From: Chromera velia
Lineage: Eukaryota > Sar > Chromeraceae
Direction: 5' to 3'
Length of the DNA stretch: 42,500 nucleotides
Assembly: GCA_018398765.1 (NCBI GenBank)
Contig: JAHBMJ010005856.1
Coordinates: forward strand, 106,937-149,436
In this document: positions 19,947-25,553 of the stretch, one piece after another
Position numbering within the stretch: position 1 is the stretch's first letter
How the letters are laid out: the number at the start of each line of letters is the position of its first letter
Notes under the pieces: model-generated
What the model saw: the letters and a program-made list of their open reading frames with translations, nothing else
The model's database searches: none
Told to the model about the DNA's origin: nothing
Translations under genes and position numbers: made by a program

Positions 19947-20590
19947 AGGGCAATTCAACGGACCTGTCCATTGCGTTAAAGAAATGTCTCCGACGCTCGC
20001 AGCCCCACTCGCAGTGTAGCCGTGCTTCTTCAACTCAAATTTGAAGAACTTGAAGGGGCCCTTAGTTTCGTCTGCAGTCCACGTTTTCGTCTCTCCGGGA
20101 GTCCAACTCGTCTCTCCCGAGTGCGATCTCACCAACGTCCACGCACTCATGTCGTTCGAGCCATACACCGCTGCTTTGCTGACGCCCTGGCCGGCGCAGC
20201 ATGCGTCAGCGCGCACTGTCATTGCGTAGGCGCTGACGGAGATGCTGCACGGAATCTCGAGTATCAGGTGGAATGTCGCGTCTTCGGCAGCGTCCGTGCT
20301 GTAATCTGCCACCATCAATGAAGCTGTTGTGTGGAACCCTCTGCCGTCTGCGTTGCCCGATGTTGGGATGTTCAGACCGTCGAAAGCCCCGCTTGGTGGC
20401 CATTCGTTTGCGTCGAATGTTGTGTCATCGTTGTGATTGTACCAATCAAAATTCGACCTCACTCTGTACCTCCCGGCACACACGGACCCTGAGTAGTCCT
20501 TGTAGAGAGACAGAACGCCTTTGTAGGGGACAGAGGGGTCCTTCGTCCATGTGTTTCCTTGGCCGATGTCGGAAGGAGGAATGGTATTTG
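1..20590 (-). CDS. Giant multi-exon mosaic gene: discoidin-like (DS) and EGF-like modules, both ends missing
   Basis: Twenty-four modules, listed separately below, lie on the minus strand in one reading order with acceptors ending CAG, TAG or AAG and GT donors. DS modules of about 205 residues share PPxDIG...TWTKD near the start, YKDYxGSVCxGRYR, EWPPSGAFD, a second Cys in xxPCxxxL, SKMTVYGSxDxSxW and SIGDIxLF at the end. The Trp-rich GSxDG-W core and final beta-strand pattern resemble F5/8 type C (galactose-binding) domains. EGF units show six Cys, a DxDEC calcium signature and the C-x-D/N-x4-F-x-C-x-C hydroxylation consensus. Order in the protein: DS x7, EGF-DS, DS, EGF-DS-DS, EGF-DS, EGF-DS, EGF, DS, EGF, EGF, EGF-DS, then EGF units. 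By analogy with EGF/discoidin proteins it should be secreted or a membrane ectodomain acting in adhesion or glycan binding. I found no signal peptide, transmembrane exon, start or stop; the gene may extend past position 1. It could be two genes. Confidence 0.8.
140..228 (-). pseudogene. Truncated EGF-like remnant 24
   Basis: Acceptor GCATGCAG|ACGT leads into DVNECNGTHNCDGNATCA, an EGF start. The expected DNIGSFxCxC half is missing; the frame runs VCALCLSYNCA to a stop at 140-142. No phase 1 donor is seen. It is either decayed, or a spliced half-EGF whose remainder lies beyond the window's left edge. Confidence 0.45.
582..704 (-). CDS. Calcium-binding EGF exon 23
   Basis: A 123-bp phase 1-1 exon, acceptor TTGCAG|ACGAGG and donor TCAA|GTGAGT. 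Protein DEDECSLNSHDC...GLTCS is identical to exon 21; the only obvious exon differences are synonymous (for example GAC/GAT in DEDE). Confidence 0.9.
1056..1178 (-). CDS. Calcium-binding EGF exon 22
   Basis: A 123-bp phase 1-1 exon, acceptor CTGCAG|ATGAGG and donor TCAA|GTAAGT: DEDECSLNSHDCHGNATC, CADNIGSFVCAC, GWSGSGVSCS. It is close to exons 21 and 23 in its first half and to exon 20 in its second half, which suggests gene conversion or mosaic duplication. Confidence 0.9.
1408..1530 (-). CDS. Calcium-binding EGF exon 21 (duplicate of exon 23)
   Basis: A 123-bp phase 1-1 exon, acceptor CTGCAG|ATGAGG and donor TCAA|GTGAGT: DEDECSLNSHDCNQNATC, CADNIGSFECTC, GWTGDGLTCS. The same protein sequence as exon 23, with near-identical flanking intron, marks a recent duplication. 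Confidence 0.9.
1920..2042 (-). CDS. Calcium-binding EGF exon 20
   Basis: A 123-bp phase 1-1 exon, acceptor GTGCAG|ATGCAA and donor TCGA|GTCAGC: DANECNNGTHNCHTNATC, CADNIGSFVCAC, GWTGDGITCS. Six Cys, calcium signature and hydroxylation consensus intact. Confidence 0.9.
2079..2182 (-). pseudogene. Degenerate EGF-like remnant 19
   Basis: An acceptor CACATAG|ACGC leads into DADECTENPCTN, a clear cbEGF start, but the rest (LRTSFVRLSWGYSCGCE) lacks the third Cys spacing and the GWTGDG close. The frame meets a stop at 2079-2081, and no phase 1 donor is visible before it. It may be a decayed exon, or a different EGF subtype with an unseen donor. Confidence 0.4.
2395..2515 (-). pseudogene. EGF exon 18 broken by a 2-bp deletion
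   Basis: Acceptor TTGCAG|CTTCTA and donor ACAA|GTAAGT are intact, but the exon is 121 bp where its sisters are 123. It reads SNECTLNTHNCHINAT, then stops appear; the rest (NDTAGSFVCTCHDGWTGDGVSCT) continues in another frame. The lesion lies at about 2463-2468, where the Cys codon after NAT has lost two bases. If transcribed, it would truncate the protein unless skipped; skipping keeps the phase. Confidence 0.8.
2516..3522. other. Intron of about 1 kb, no module seen
   Basis: Lies between broken EGF 18 and exon 17. Neither strand shows Cys spacing or DS motifs. A (CGAC)n run at 3503-3524 abuts the exon 17 donor. The longest open frames have no splice sites or codon pattern I would defend. Confidence 0.6.
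3523..4248 (-). CDS. Five-Cys EGF fused to DS, exon 17
   Basis: A 726-bp phase 1-1 exon, acceptor ATGCAG|ACGCC. The EGF starts ADADECAVASHNCHQDATC and CSNTVGSFTCAC but then passes into SLGTSDSFPPISQIPPTDIG without the sixth Cys, so one EGF disulphide cannot form. The DS domain follows (SVCAGRYR, IPCDLSL, MTVYGSADGGTSWAEVG, SIGEIELHG). The donor is uncertain: ATCG|GTCGGT at the edge of a (GGTC)n tetranucleotide run, or CACG|GTCACA nine bases earlier; both are phase 1. Confidence 0.83.
4613..4735 (-). CDS. Calcium-binding EGF exon 16
   Basis: A 123-bp phase 1-1 exon, acceptor TTGCAG|AAGTTG and donor ACAG|GTACGA. EVDECTENIHNCDPNAAC, CNDTAGSFVCVC, GWTGDGVNCTG: the standard 41-codon cbEGF of this gene, with the NDTAGSF variant of the hydroxylation loop also seen in the broken EGF at 2395-2515. 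Confidence 0.9.
4896..5039 (-). CDS. EGF module exon 15 with an expanded C-terminal loop
   Basis: A 144-bp phase 1-1 exon, acceptor CTGCAG|ACCCG and donor CACAC|GTCAGT. It reads DPNECNKGTHNCQANATC, CTDTANSFTCGC, NVGFSDDSGGSAANGTSC. It has six Cys and an intact calcium/hydroxylation pattern, but the usual GFTGDGVSC is lengthened by a Gly/Ser/Asn insertion of about seven residues. Confidence 0.82.
5490..6101 (-). CDS. DS module exon 14
   Basis: A 612-bp phase 1-1 exon, acceptor GCATGCAG|AACTGC and donor ACAT|GTCAGT. It begins ELHQIPPSDIGRGDAWTKDD and ends SIGEILLSGET. Module Cys: ALCPGRYR and LPCFTSL. Near the core the order is SKAEIHGSTDLSTW. The last bases and donor region are partly repeated about 90 bp further along the intron (see findings). 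Confidence 0.85.
6470..6595 (-). CDS. EGF module exon 13
   Basis: A 126-bp phase 1-1 exon found by reading the strand directly, since no ATG lies in it. Acceptor CATGCAG|GGCAAA, donor ACAG|GTCAGT. It translates as GQNECEDGRHNCDGNSTC, then CTDTTTSFTCAC and GFFGDGVTDCTG: six Cys with the hydroxylation consensus. QNE at the start keeps a plausible calcium site. There is one extra residue before the last Cys. Confidence 0.87.
6596..7002. other. Intron between EGF exon 13 and exon 12
   Basis: No conserved module on either strand. A short GTGA tandem (about 6955-6980) lies next to the exon 12 donor. Confidence 0.6.
7003..7746 (-). CDS. EGF-DS fused exon 12
   Basis: A 744-bp phase 1-1 exon, acceptor CTGCAG|ACCCCT and donor GACA|GTCAGT. 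The EGF starts DPCGDGTGNCHANATC (very like exon 8), with CKNAGRNFTCSC and GFTGDGVSC. Linker TALDLIPPADIG joins a DS domain with AVCPGSYT, a longer variable loop around TATNTGTDSGTDA, IPCVLYL and IGDIKLYGDS. Confidence 0.87.
7747..8215. other. Intron with CA and CAGG microsatellites
   Basis: Contains (CA)n with CACT interruptions at 8007-8055 and (CAGG)n at 8101-8120. Nothing coding is supported. Confidence 0.6.
8216..8938 (-). CDS. EGF-DS fused exon 11
   Basis: A 723-bp phase 1-1 exon, acceptor CTGCAG|ACCTCT and donor TCAG|GTGCGT. The EGF reads DLCGDGAHNCNASATC, CTNAGDSFTCSC, GFIGDGVSC; linker SAPPQIPPADIG; then a complete DS domain (SVCPGRFR, TPCSITL, MVVYGSTDSSAWTELG) ending VGDIELIGAVSG. 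The hydroxylation consensus is intact in the EGF. Confidence 0.87.
8939..9673. other. Intron between exons 11 and 10
   Basis: About 735 bp without an EGF or DS signature. An (ACAT)n tract lies at about 9596-9620. Confidence 0.6.
9674..11023 (-). CDS. EGF-DS-DS triple exon 10
   Basis: The largest exon, 1,350 bp, phase 1-1, acceptor TTGCAG|ACCTCT. It encodes an EGF (DLCTLSAHNCDANATC, GFTGDGVSC), linker STLTLVPPADIG, a full DS domain ending IGDIKLYG, the short linker FEVVQ, and a second full DS domain starting IPPSDIGPATTWTKD and ending SEIALFGLPLG. No intron separates the two DS domains. The donor may be TTGG|GTCAGT (used here) or a second in-phase site, TCAG|GTAATC, about 20 bp downstream. 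Confidence 0.87.
11024..11314. other. Purine-rich intron between exons 10 and 9
   Basis: GAAAG-rich sequence on the plus strand, so the transcript is pyrimidine-rich towards the exon 10 acceptor. No module seen. Confidence 0.5.
11315..11926 (-). CDS. DS module exon 9
   Basis: A 612-bp phase 1-1 exon. The acceptor CAG|TATTG is the end of a CA/TG microsatellite (11931-11960), so the repeat supplies the polypyrimidine/TG tract. It opens VLISSADIGTAATWTKDPS, lacking the PP pair, and ends CFGELHLLASSVTG at donor ACTG|GTCAGT. Module Cys: TVCPGKFR and TPCSVHL; it has one additional Cys in GYCTASSS. Confidence 0.85.
11927..12517. other. Intron with CA microsatellite
   Basis: The (CA)n at 11931-11960 touches the exon 9 acceptor. 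The rest has no DS or EGF match. Confidence 0.6.
12518..13252 (-). CDS. EGF-DS fused exon 8
   Basis: A 735-bp exon, phase 1-1, holding an EGF unit and a DS unit with no intron between them. The EGF starts DPCGDGTANCHANATC, shows CENVGSSFTCSC and closes GFSGDGISC; the linker SSLTLVPPADIG leads into the DS domain. The DP in place of DxDE weakens the calcium-site prediction. The exon ends IGDIELYAANWGG at the donor GGAG|GTAAGT. Module Cys are AVCPGTYR and LPCSIRL. Confidence 0.87.
13485..14108 (-). CDS. DS module exon 7
   Basis: A 624-bp phase 1-1 exon, acceptor CTCAG|ACGACC and donor ACAG|GTCTGT. It begins DDQIIRPVDMGNATEWKKD, the most diverged version of the PPxDIG...TWTKD start, then returns to consensus (IYKDYTGSVCSGRYR, EWPPNGLFD, TPCSFIL, GTVYGSTDGGAWTKV). 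It is the last of the seven consecutive DS modules before EGF units appear. Confidence 0.85.
14109..14575. other. Intron between exons 7 and 6
   Basis: Short CAGT and GAGA repeats near 14113-14175; nothing coding recognised. Confidence 0.6.
14576..15199 (-). CDS. DS module exon 6
   Basis: A 624-bp phase 1-1 exon, acceptor TCTGCAG|AGCTTG and donor ACAA|GTGAGT. It starts ELEPIPPTDIGSATTWTKD and ends LGLADLSLFASSWTS. Module Cys are in AVCPGTYR and TPCVMKV. The VYGS core is altered to MTLSGSAGGTTWTELG, so the ligand-binding loop may differ. Confidence 0.85.
15200..15528. other. Intron with (GGAA)n
   Basis: GGAA tandem at about 15384-15424; no module seen. Confidence 0.6.
15529..15951 (-). CDS. 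DS module 5, C-terminal half
   Basis: A 423-bp block from acceptor CTATAG to donor CCG|GTCGGT. It reads DGYNGQAGWASHGV, then DIYVILQTPCFIRL, SKLAVYGAAGR, FSGETSWTQGETRTFSTDST and VGDIVLSASEISG: the second half of a DS module. It lacks the N-terminal half, which lies about 330 bp upstream in the split exon. Its downstream phase (1) is the normal one, so the following modules would remain readable. Confidence 0.65.
16279..16536 (-). pseudogene. DS module 5, N-terminal half with a frameshift
   Basis: Only the first half of a DS domain is here. The acceptor CTGCAG|CTCTAC puts LPPADIGQ in the normal phase 1, but TWTKDSTVTHNGIYTMYKDY lies in another frame, so a one-base indel falls in about 16498-16516. 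The second frame stays open through SVCSGRYR and EWPFSGAFDR to a good donor, ATC|GTAAGG, in phase 0. The C-terminal half is in the next entry, whose acceptor demands phase 1. The mismatch means either an unseen intermediate exon or decay. An assembly error at one base is the main alternative for the frameshift. Confidence 0.65.
16537..17091. repeat. Intron with CA/TA microsatellite cluster
   Basis: CA runs with an ATATAT interruption at 16986-17066. Upstream sequence is A/G-rich and shows no module. Confidence 0.7.
17092..17718 (-). CDS. DS module exon 4
   Basis: A 627-bp phase 1-1 exon, acceptor TTTAG|GCGTC and donor ACGA|GTGAGT. It opens GVTPPTGIGNANTWTKDSS, with module Cys in PVCPGRFR and MPCSTSL, and ends AVGEIPLFASSSATSLTS. 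Asp of PPxDIG is replaced by Gly as in exon 3. The core is SKMTVYGSHDMSTWTQVGG. CA/TA microsatellites lie immediately downstream (16983-17065). Confidence 0.85.
17719..18146. repeat. Intron with (GT)n(GA)n microsatellite
   Basis: TG repeats run into GA repeats at 18048-18089, the same compound type as those at 1-72 and 19898-19946. No coding signal. Confidence 0.7.
18147..18767 (-). CDS. DS module exon 3
   Basis: A 621-bp phase 1-1 exon: acceptor TGTGCAG|CTCC, donor ACAG|GTCAGC. It begins APVQVPPSGIGRGSTWTKD and ends SLGDIPLFANSWTG. It shares the extra CC (DTCCPYQGVSK) and SNDMSTW core with exons 1 and 2, but has PPSGIG in place of PPxDIG. Module Cys lie in GVCPGRYR and LPCRIAL. Confidence 0.85.
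19043..19666 (-). CDS. DS module exon 2
   Basis: A 624-bp phase 1-1 exon from acceptor TGCAG|CGGC to donor ACAG|GTCCGT. It starts AAAFPPTDIGQGNTWTKD and ends IGDISLTTTSWTG. The module Cys are in TVCAGRYR and VPCTVTV, and the extra Cys is in WCAYQGISK. It is nearly a duplicate of exon 1, sharing NIPTSGNA, ETKGPF and SNDMSAWTLV, so it probably arose by recent tandem exon duplication. Confidence 0.85.
19964..20590 (-). CDS. DS module exon 1 (most 5' recognised)
   Basis: A 627-bp exon, phase 1-1. The acceptor is TTTCAG just right of 20590 and the donor ACAG|GTCCGT just left of 19964. It opens with NTIPPSDIGQGNTWTKD and ends SVGDISLTQWTG. It carries the two module Cys (SVCAGRYR and IPCSISV) plus an extra CC pair before QGVSKAAVYGSNDMSAW, a feature shared only with the next two modules. 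It is closely similar to exon 2 over its whole length. A CA/GA microsatellite (about 19898-19946) sits just past the donor. Confidence 0.85.
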
Positions 20591-20998
20591 CTGAAAGGAT
20601 GTGGGCAGAGAATTTGGAAGCACAATACAGAAAAGGGAAAAACAAAAGCATGAATGAATGTGTAGCAGTGTAAGCATTCAGCTGTGCATGCAACCGAAGA
20701 TGTGGCAGACGCTTTCGAAGACAAAGACGGTGAGACGAAAAAACTCAGTGGGAGGGAAAGGGAAAGAGGACCTAGGCGAACGCAAATTCCTGCACAATCA
20801 GACACCCAGGGAAATCCACGATGAAGCCTCGATAGAGAAACAGACAAAGTGATAAGGCACACTCTCTCTTTTTCTCTGTCTCTCACACAGATACGCATAC
20901 ACACTCACTCACTCACACACACACACAAGGACGGACGGACGGACGGACGGTCGGACGAACAAAGACGGATAAATGGACGAGAAGACAGAGGGAGTCAC

Positions 20999-21118
20999 CC
21001 ATTCAGACCCACAGTCACTCCAACCCGTCTAAGCGTGTGCGGGTCAGGCGCATCCGGAGACGAAAACCCCAATGGAATGATGTCAGTGACTTTGGGAAAG
21101 AGTTTTACCGGCAAGATC
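20999..21118 (-). CDS. Possible exon of unknown product
   Basis: Minus-strand block with acceptor CGCACAG (supplied by the (CA/TG)n tract at 21122-21154) and a possible donor ATGG|GTGACT. It reads LPVKLFPKVTDIIPLGFSS, then PDAPDPHTLRR, VGVTVGLN in phase 2-2. The codon choice looks like coding, but there is no known domain. It may be an upstream exon of the giant gene, though the phase 2 ends do not fit exon 1 directly. Confidence 0.25.
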
Positions 21119-21119
21119 C

Positions 21120-21156
<37 letters not shown>

Positions 21157-21319
21157 ATATTTAATATATGCTCACCTTCTGCAAAGAGAAAGAGCTTTAG
21201 ACGCCCCACGGACGGAAGAAGAAGTAGAAGAGGAAGAAGAAGGAGAAGATTCGCAATGCGTTTGGAGCAAAAAAGACTGCCCGACAAATGTGTTGTTCTG
21301 TGCGAAAGTTTCTGCGGAG

Positions 21320-21577
21320 ATAGAAGAGGTTCACCTCCTTTCTCACTCTCTGGGTTTTTCCCGCTTCCAAATACAGGCCGAAAGACGACTTTGTGTACAG
21401 CTCGCCTTTTAAAGAATGTTGAAGGACTTGAATGATGTTGTCTCGACATCGTGCGACTTGTTCTTCTTTCCCTTCCTTTTCAAAGGACTGAATATAATCG
21501 GCCCTGGTGCCACCAGCGGAAAAGGCCCCGATGTGTTCTTCGATGTTGTTGTAAAGGTCGCTGAGCAGCAAGGCTGG
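21320..21577 (-). CDS. Possible coding segment of unknown product
   Basis: Open minus-strand frame reading ALLLSDLYNNIEEHIGAF, then SAGGTRADYIQSFEKEGKEE, QVARCRDNIIQVLQHSLKG and ELYTKSSFG. It is charged and amphipathic with GC-ending codons, unlike the flanking simple sequence. A stop lies just upstream, so any start or acceptor must lie near 21560-21580. A competing open frame runs on the plus strand here (21416-21745). I recognise no family. Confidence 0.3.
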
Positions 21578-21809
21578 TTGGCTTGCTTTTTAGTCCTCTC
21601 CCTTGATAAGGTGTTGATGCAAAGAGACAGGAGAGGCGAATGTTTTAAGTTTCAAAAATTGACGATTGGGGAGCCCGCCTTTCCCCTTGAGGAGGGCTAC
21701 TGTTCACCTCAAAATAATCCGCTCAACCAGAAACAAGAGCTGTGAGAAGAAGGACACAGCAAGAAAACGGCCGCACGTTCTCTTCGCTTCTGTGTTACTT
21801 CAGTATATC

Positions 21810-22675
21810 ATGAAGAAAAAACAGCTGAAGAGTTTCACCGTCACGGAGGCTCTTCAAGAAATGGCTGTTGCTATGACCAAGCTGATGACTGTGAGTCTTG
21901 CCTTTTTCTCTTTCAGATTGACTGAGGCGGATGGTAGTACGTTTCACTTTGTTTGCCTCCTGGTTCAATGTGTGAATCTTTCCGTGTATATATTTATATC
22001 GAATTTATCGCGATGTTAATTGATGCATGCATGTACGTAATATATAATAATTTTGGATATCTTTTTATGAGTTTGCGCGCGCTTTGCGCGCGAAATTAAG
22101 TGCATGAAGAAGAAATGTATACGTATCACTCCTGACATGCATGCACCCCCCGTCCTAAGTAGGTCGTGGTGGTGGCGTGGTGGTGGTGAGCTTGTGGCCC
22201 GCAAACGACTCGTATTTTTATATAGGCCGTGATGGTGGTTGGGGGGGTCCGGCCAGACGAGTCGTGACGTGTCCCCCCCCCCGACCATGTCAGAAGTGAT
22301 GAAGGTCGGGGGCTGCGGGGCACTGACCGTGTCATCGTGATGGTCCCAACGCATGAATTGATCGATGTATGCTGATGTTCATTTGTCTGTTTGCAGGTCA
22401 CAAGTTCCAAATATAGAGAAAGACACTTGGACGACGGAGCTGGGACCTCAATGTAAGTGTGTGAAACTCTTTAGTGTAATTGTTCTGTAAATGCGTAGAG
22501 GGTGATAGAAAGTGAGAGGGAATAGATTGTGAAAAAGGAGAGGACAAATGGCAAGCAACGGTGGGCAACACATATATGAACGCATACAAAAATATGAGTC
22601 TTTTAAATGCTTTTCGAATATTACAGAGAGAAGATTTTGAGCCAATCATTCATTGAAAGCTGTGTTGCTCTGTAG
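21810..22675 (+). CDS. Candidate small spliced plus-strand gene
   Basis: Three segments join in phase. The first, 21810-21890, is MKKKQLKSFTVTEALQEM plus AVAMTKLMT, ending at GTGAGT; an acceptor TTACTTCAG just before its ATG suggests more 5' sequence. The second, 22397-22452, lies between TTTGCAG and GTAAGT and reads VTSSKYRERHLDDGAGTS. The third, 22627-22675, follows TTACAG and reads EKILSQSFIESCVAL and a TAG stop. The product would be 60-odd residues, basic and helical, with no known domain. The first intron holds a MITE-like element. Phase agreement over two introns supports it, but segments this short can arise by chance. Confidence 0.3.
22125..22300. mobile_element. MITE-like element, copy 1
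   Basis: Begins ATCACTCCTGACATG and ends with its imperfect inverse CATGTCAGAAGTGAT. The inside is G/C-tract-rich (GTGGTGGTGG, CCCCCCCCC) with no coding capacity. A near-identical copy in the same orientation lies at 28193-28378. Terminal inverted repeats of about 15 bp, small size and dispersed copies fit a non-autonomous DNA transposon. No clear target-site duplication. Confidence 0.6.
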
Positions 22676-22866
22676 TCTCCATAATTTTTTGAACGAGTTC
22701 TGACAGTTAGATCCTCGAAAGATCGCCTTTTTATACACTTTTTTTTATATGTTGCTTTATCTTTAAGGAGGGGGAAACAAAACAACGGTCTGATTTCTCC
22801 TCCTTTCTAGTCTTTCCCTTAAGAAAAGAGGCCAGAATTTTTGTGCATAGATTGTGTAAGTACTAG

Positions 22867-23088
22867 TGGGTGAGTGTCACTGAGAAAGCGAAGAAGTGCG
22901 TGAAGTCCGCATTCTCGAAGGTATACACCCTCACAAGTGGAACAATTATACAGTGGGCACACTATACAGGTGTATACAGATGTATACATATATTTTTTTC
23001 TCTCCCTCTCTTTTCCTATCTCCCTCTCCTTAGCTCCTCACATTGTATGTATCTTTCTCTATGTGTATGTGTGAGTATATGTGTGACA

Positions 23089-23130
<42 letters not shown>

Positions 23131-23226
23131 ATGTATGTGTGCGTGACCATATATTGGCTGTCTCTCTGTTTATGCCTGTAGGTGTTTGAGCACTTTGATC
23201 TAAGACTAGGAGAGCTCTTTGAAAAT
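22867..23226 (+). CDS. Two further candidate plus-strand mini-exons
   Basis: 22867-22920 (acceptor GTACTAG, donor AAG|GTATAC) reads WVSVTEKAKKCVKSAFSK. 23182-23226 (acceptor GCCTGTAG, donor AAT|GTGAGT) reads VFEHFDLRLGELFEN. Both are phase 0-0. They may belong to the gene at 21810 as alternative 3' exons, or be chance. A TA microsatellite (23091-23120) lies between them. Confidence 0.22.
23091..23120. repeat. (TA)n microsatellite
   Basis: About 30 bp of alternating T and A, followed by ATGTATGT repeats. Confidence 0.9.
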
Positions 23227-23495
23227 GTGAGTTTCTTTTGTAGTGCATATAATATATGTATTCCTTAATATGTCTGTTTGCATATGTATTTCTCTCTGCG
23301 TTGATCTGTTGTTATGACTGCGCCCCTCCTTTTATGTTAGAGTGCGTTTGTCTCTGTCTATCTGTCACAGTCTGTTTATCCATCTGTCTATCTATCTATC
23401 TATGTGTTTGTATTAGTCTGTATGCCTGTCTACCTGTCTGTCATCGCTCTTTCTTGTCTGTGCGTGTTTATCTGTCTGTCTGCCTTCCTACCTGC

Positions 23496-23690
23496 CTTGA
23501 AGAAGACAAATCTAGTATCCTGAACGGTCTTCAACATCAAAACGGTCTCCAAAATTACTATACCTATCAAGCATTTCTAGGTACTAAACAATGATCAAAA
23601 ACTTAAAATAAAGAGTTTTAAACGGTTTAAGAGTGCGATTAAGTGTTTTTTAAATCATAGTTAGTGAAATAATTATATATAAACTTAATT
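23496..23690 (+). repeat. Left arm of a large inverted repeat
   Basis: The sequence from CTTGAAGAAGACAAATCTA through CAACATCAAAACGGTCTCC and AAAGAGTTTTAA to TAGTGA matches the reverse complement of about 27945-28145. Similarity is strong in the first 70 bp and weaker further in. The arm is AT-rich and non-coding. Confidence 0.65.
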
Positions 23691-24108
23691 TATGATAACT
23701 GTATATATATTTAAATTTTAATTTATCATTTTAACTTTTTTAGTAAGTTTTTAACTCTTTAAAACATTCTGTTCACAATAAATCTTAAGGTTTTAACAGA
23801 AAGATTAAAAATATGTGAAACGTAGTGTAGAGCTTTTATGAACATCACAATTGATGCTATTAATATGTTAGAGTGTATAACTACAAATCATGAGTAGGAC
23901 GTTCATAACAATAGCCGTGAGCTCAAAGCACTATTTTAGCGTAATACCGCAACAACCAGACAATGAAGTTGTTCAACTCAGATAACAAATTTTTTATGCC
24001 GCCGAAACAATGATCAACATTTTAAAATTGGCTTCCAGTACACATAACCTGTCAGTGAAGGTCTGTATGTATATGGATCTGCCTGTGCACACATGCATGC
24101 GCGTGCGC

Positions 24109-24111
24109 ACA

Positions 24112-24157
<46 letters not shown>

Positions 24158-25000
24158 GATACACACACAAGGGGAACAGGCCGGGGAGAAAGGTGAAACG
24201 GGAGGATTATAAGCCGGCAGAGAAAACTTAGGCATGAAGAAGAGACCGAAAGGTAGAAGGAGAACGAGTACATGCACCTCAGATACATGCACACGCACAT
24301 AAACGCGGACTCAGACAAACTGACTCACAGAAAAGCAACAACACGCATTCATTCTTTCTGAAAGAGGTAAACGTCATGAGCCTTAAGAAAGAAAAGGATG
24401 GAAAGACTGTGTTACGTTGCGTGCACACCTTTATATACTTACACATACATGCACGCACATACACACATACACACATATACACACACATACACACACATAC
24501 ACACACACACATACACACACACATACACACATACACATACTCACACTCACACTCACACTCATGCTCACACTCACACTCACACTCATACCCACACTCACAC
24601 TCAGACTCACACTCTCCGACACTCTCCCTCTCTCTCTCTTTCACACACATACACATATATTTATACACATACCGTAACCTAGACCGTGACACAGGCACGT
24701 GCACATACACATGCATGTACATGCACACATGCATACAGAATATACGATCACATGGACTACTAGCAGTACGCTCCTTTGTTGCTTGTTTGAGCAAATACAG
24801 GCAACAAAATGCAGTGCCAGAAGGAACACATAAACTTTCAGGACAAAGAGACAAATAGAATACACGGGAGGATATCTTTTTTCACATGCTCACACTCTTT
24901 TATACACACACATATATATATATATATATATACATATACATACACACACACACACATACACACACACATACACACACACACATACACACACACACGCTGC
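24109..25000. repeat. CA-rich microsatellite cluster
   Basis: Three blocks: (CA)n at about 24108-24153; CACATA/CACACT mixtures at about 24436-24655, including (CTCACA)n; and TA then CA runs at about 24905-24995. Long Thr/His or Cys/Val open frames on either strand here are products of the repeats. Confidence 0.9.
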
Positions 25001-25553
25001 ACCTAGCATTGTACACACCTAGATATATATACGTGCAGAAACGGAGAAAGACTCAAAAAAGAAAGCAAAATGGTCAAAAAAAAGGCAGCCTAGAGCTCCA
25101 GAGCCTGGCAGACCAAGTACAAGCCACTGAAACAAAGGCCAAGCTCTGAACCCACCTTCTACAGGGGCTGTCTGGGGTGGTCCCTCCACACACCTCGAAG
25201 TGGACTTAACTGCATTCATATTTAGAAGACACATATATGAAGAAGAGTCCATAGATGTATCAAGAACAGAAACAGGCAGATGGGAGAAGAATTAAAGGCT
25301 TAGAAAACGAATTCAAAAGGTTTTACAACAATCTAGCTATTTTTTTCTGCATGTGCACAAGCAGAGAATACGAGGCGCGCAAGGCATAACCCTGATACCT
25401 AACCCGAGACGGCCTACAATAGAGCAGATTAAGAACAAAAAAAGAACACGTGCCATAAATTCATACAAGATGAATGCTGTTCCAAACACCTTTCGTCCAA
25501 AAAATGTATCTTTTCTGTGATGCGAAAGAAAAAAAAATCCTTCATATTTTTAT
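25001..25553. other. AT-rich sequence without recognised gene
   Basis: No coding block or splice pair that I would defend. It holds the first copy of a direct repeat beginning ATGAATGCTGT (from about 25468) that recurs from about 25660. Confidence 0.5.

Noticed and set aside
24376-24858. Long Thr/His and Cys/Val open frames on both strands
   Set aside because: Direct translations of CA/TG microsatellites.
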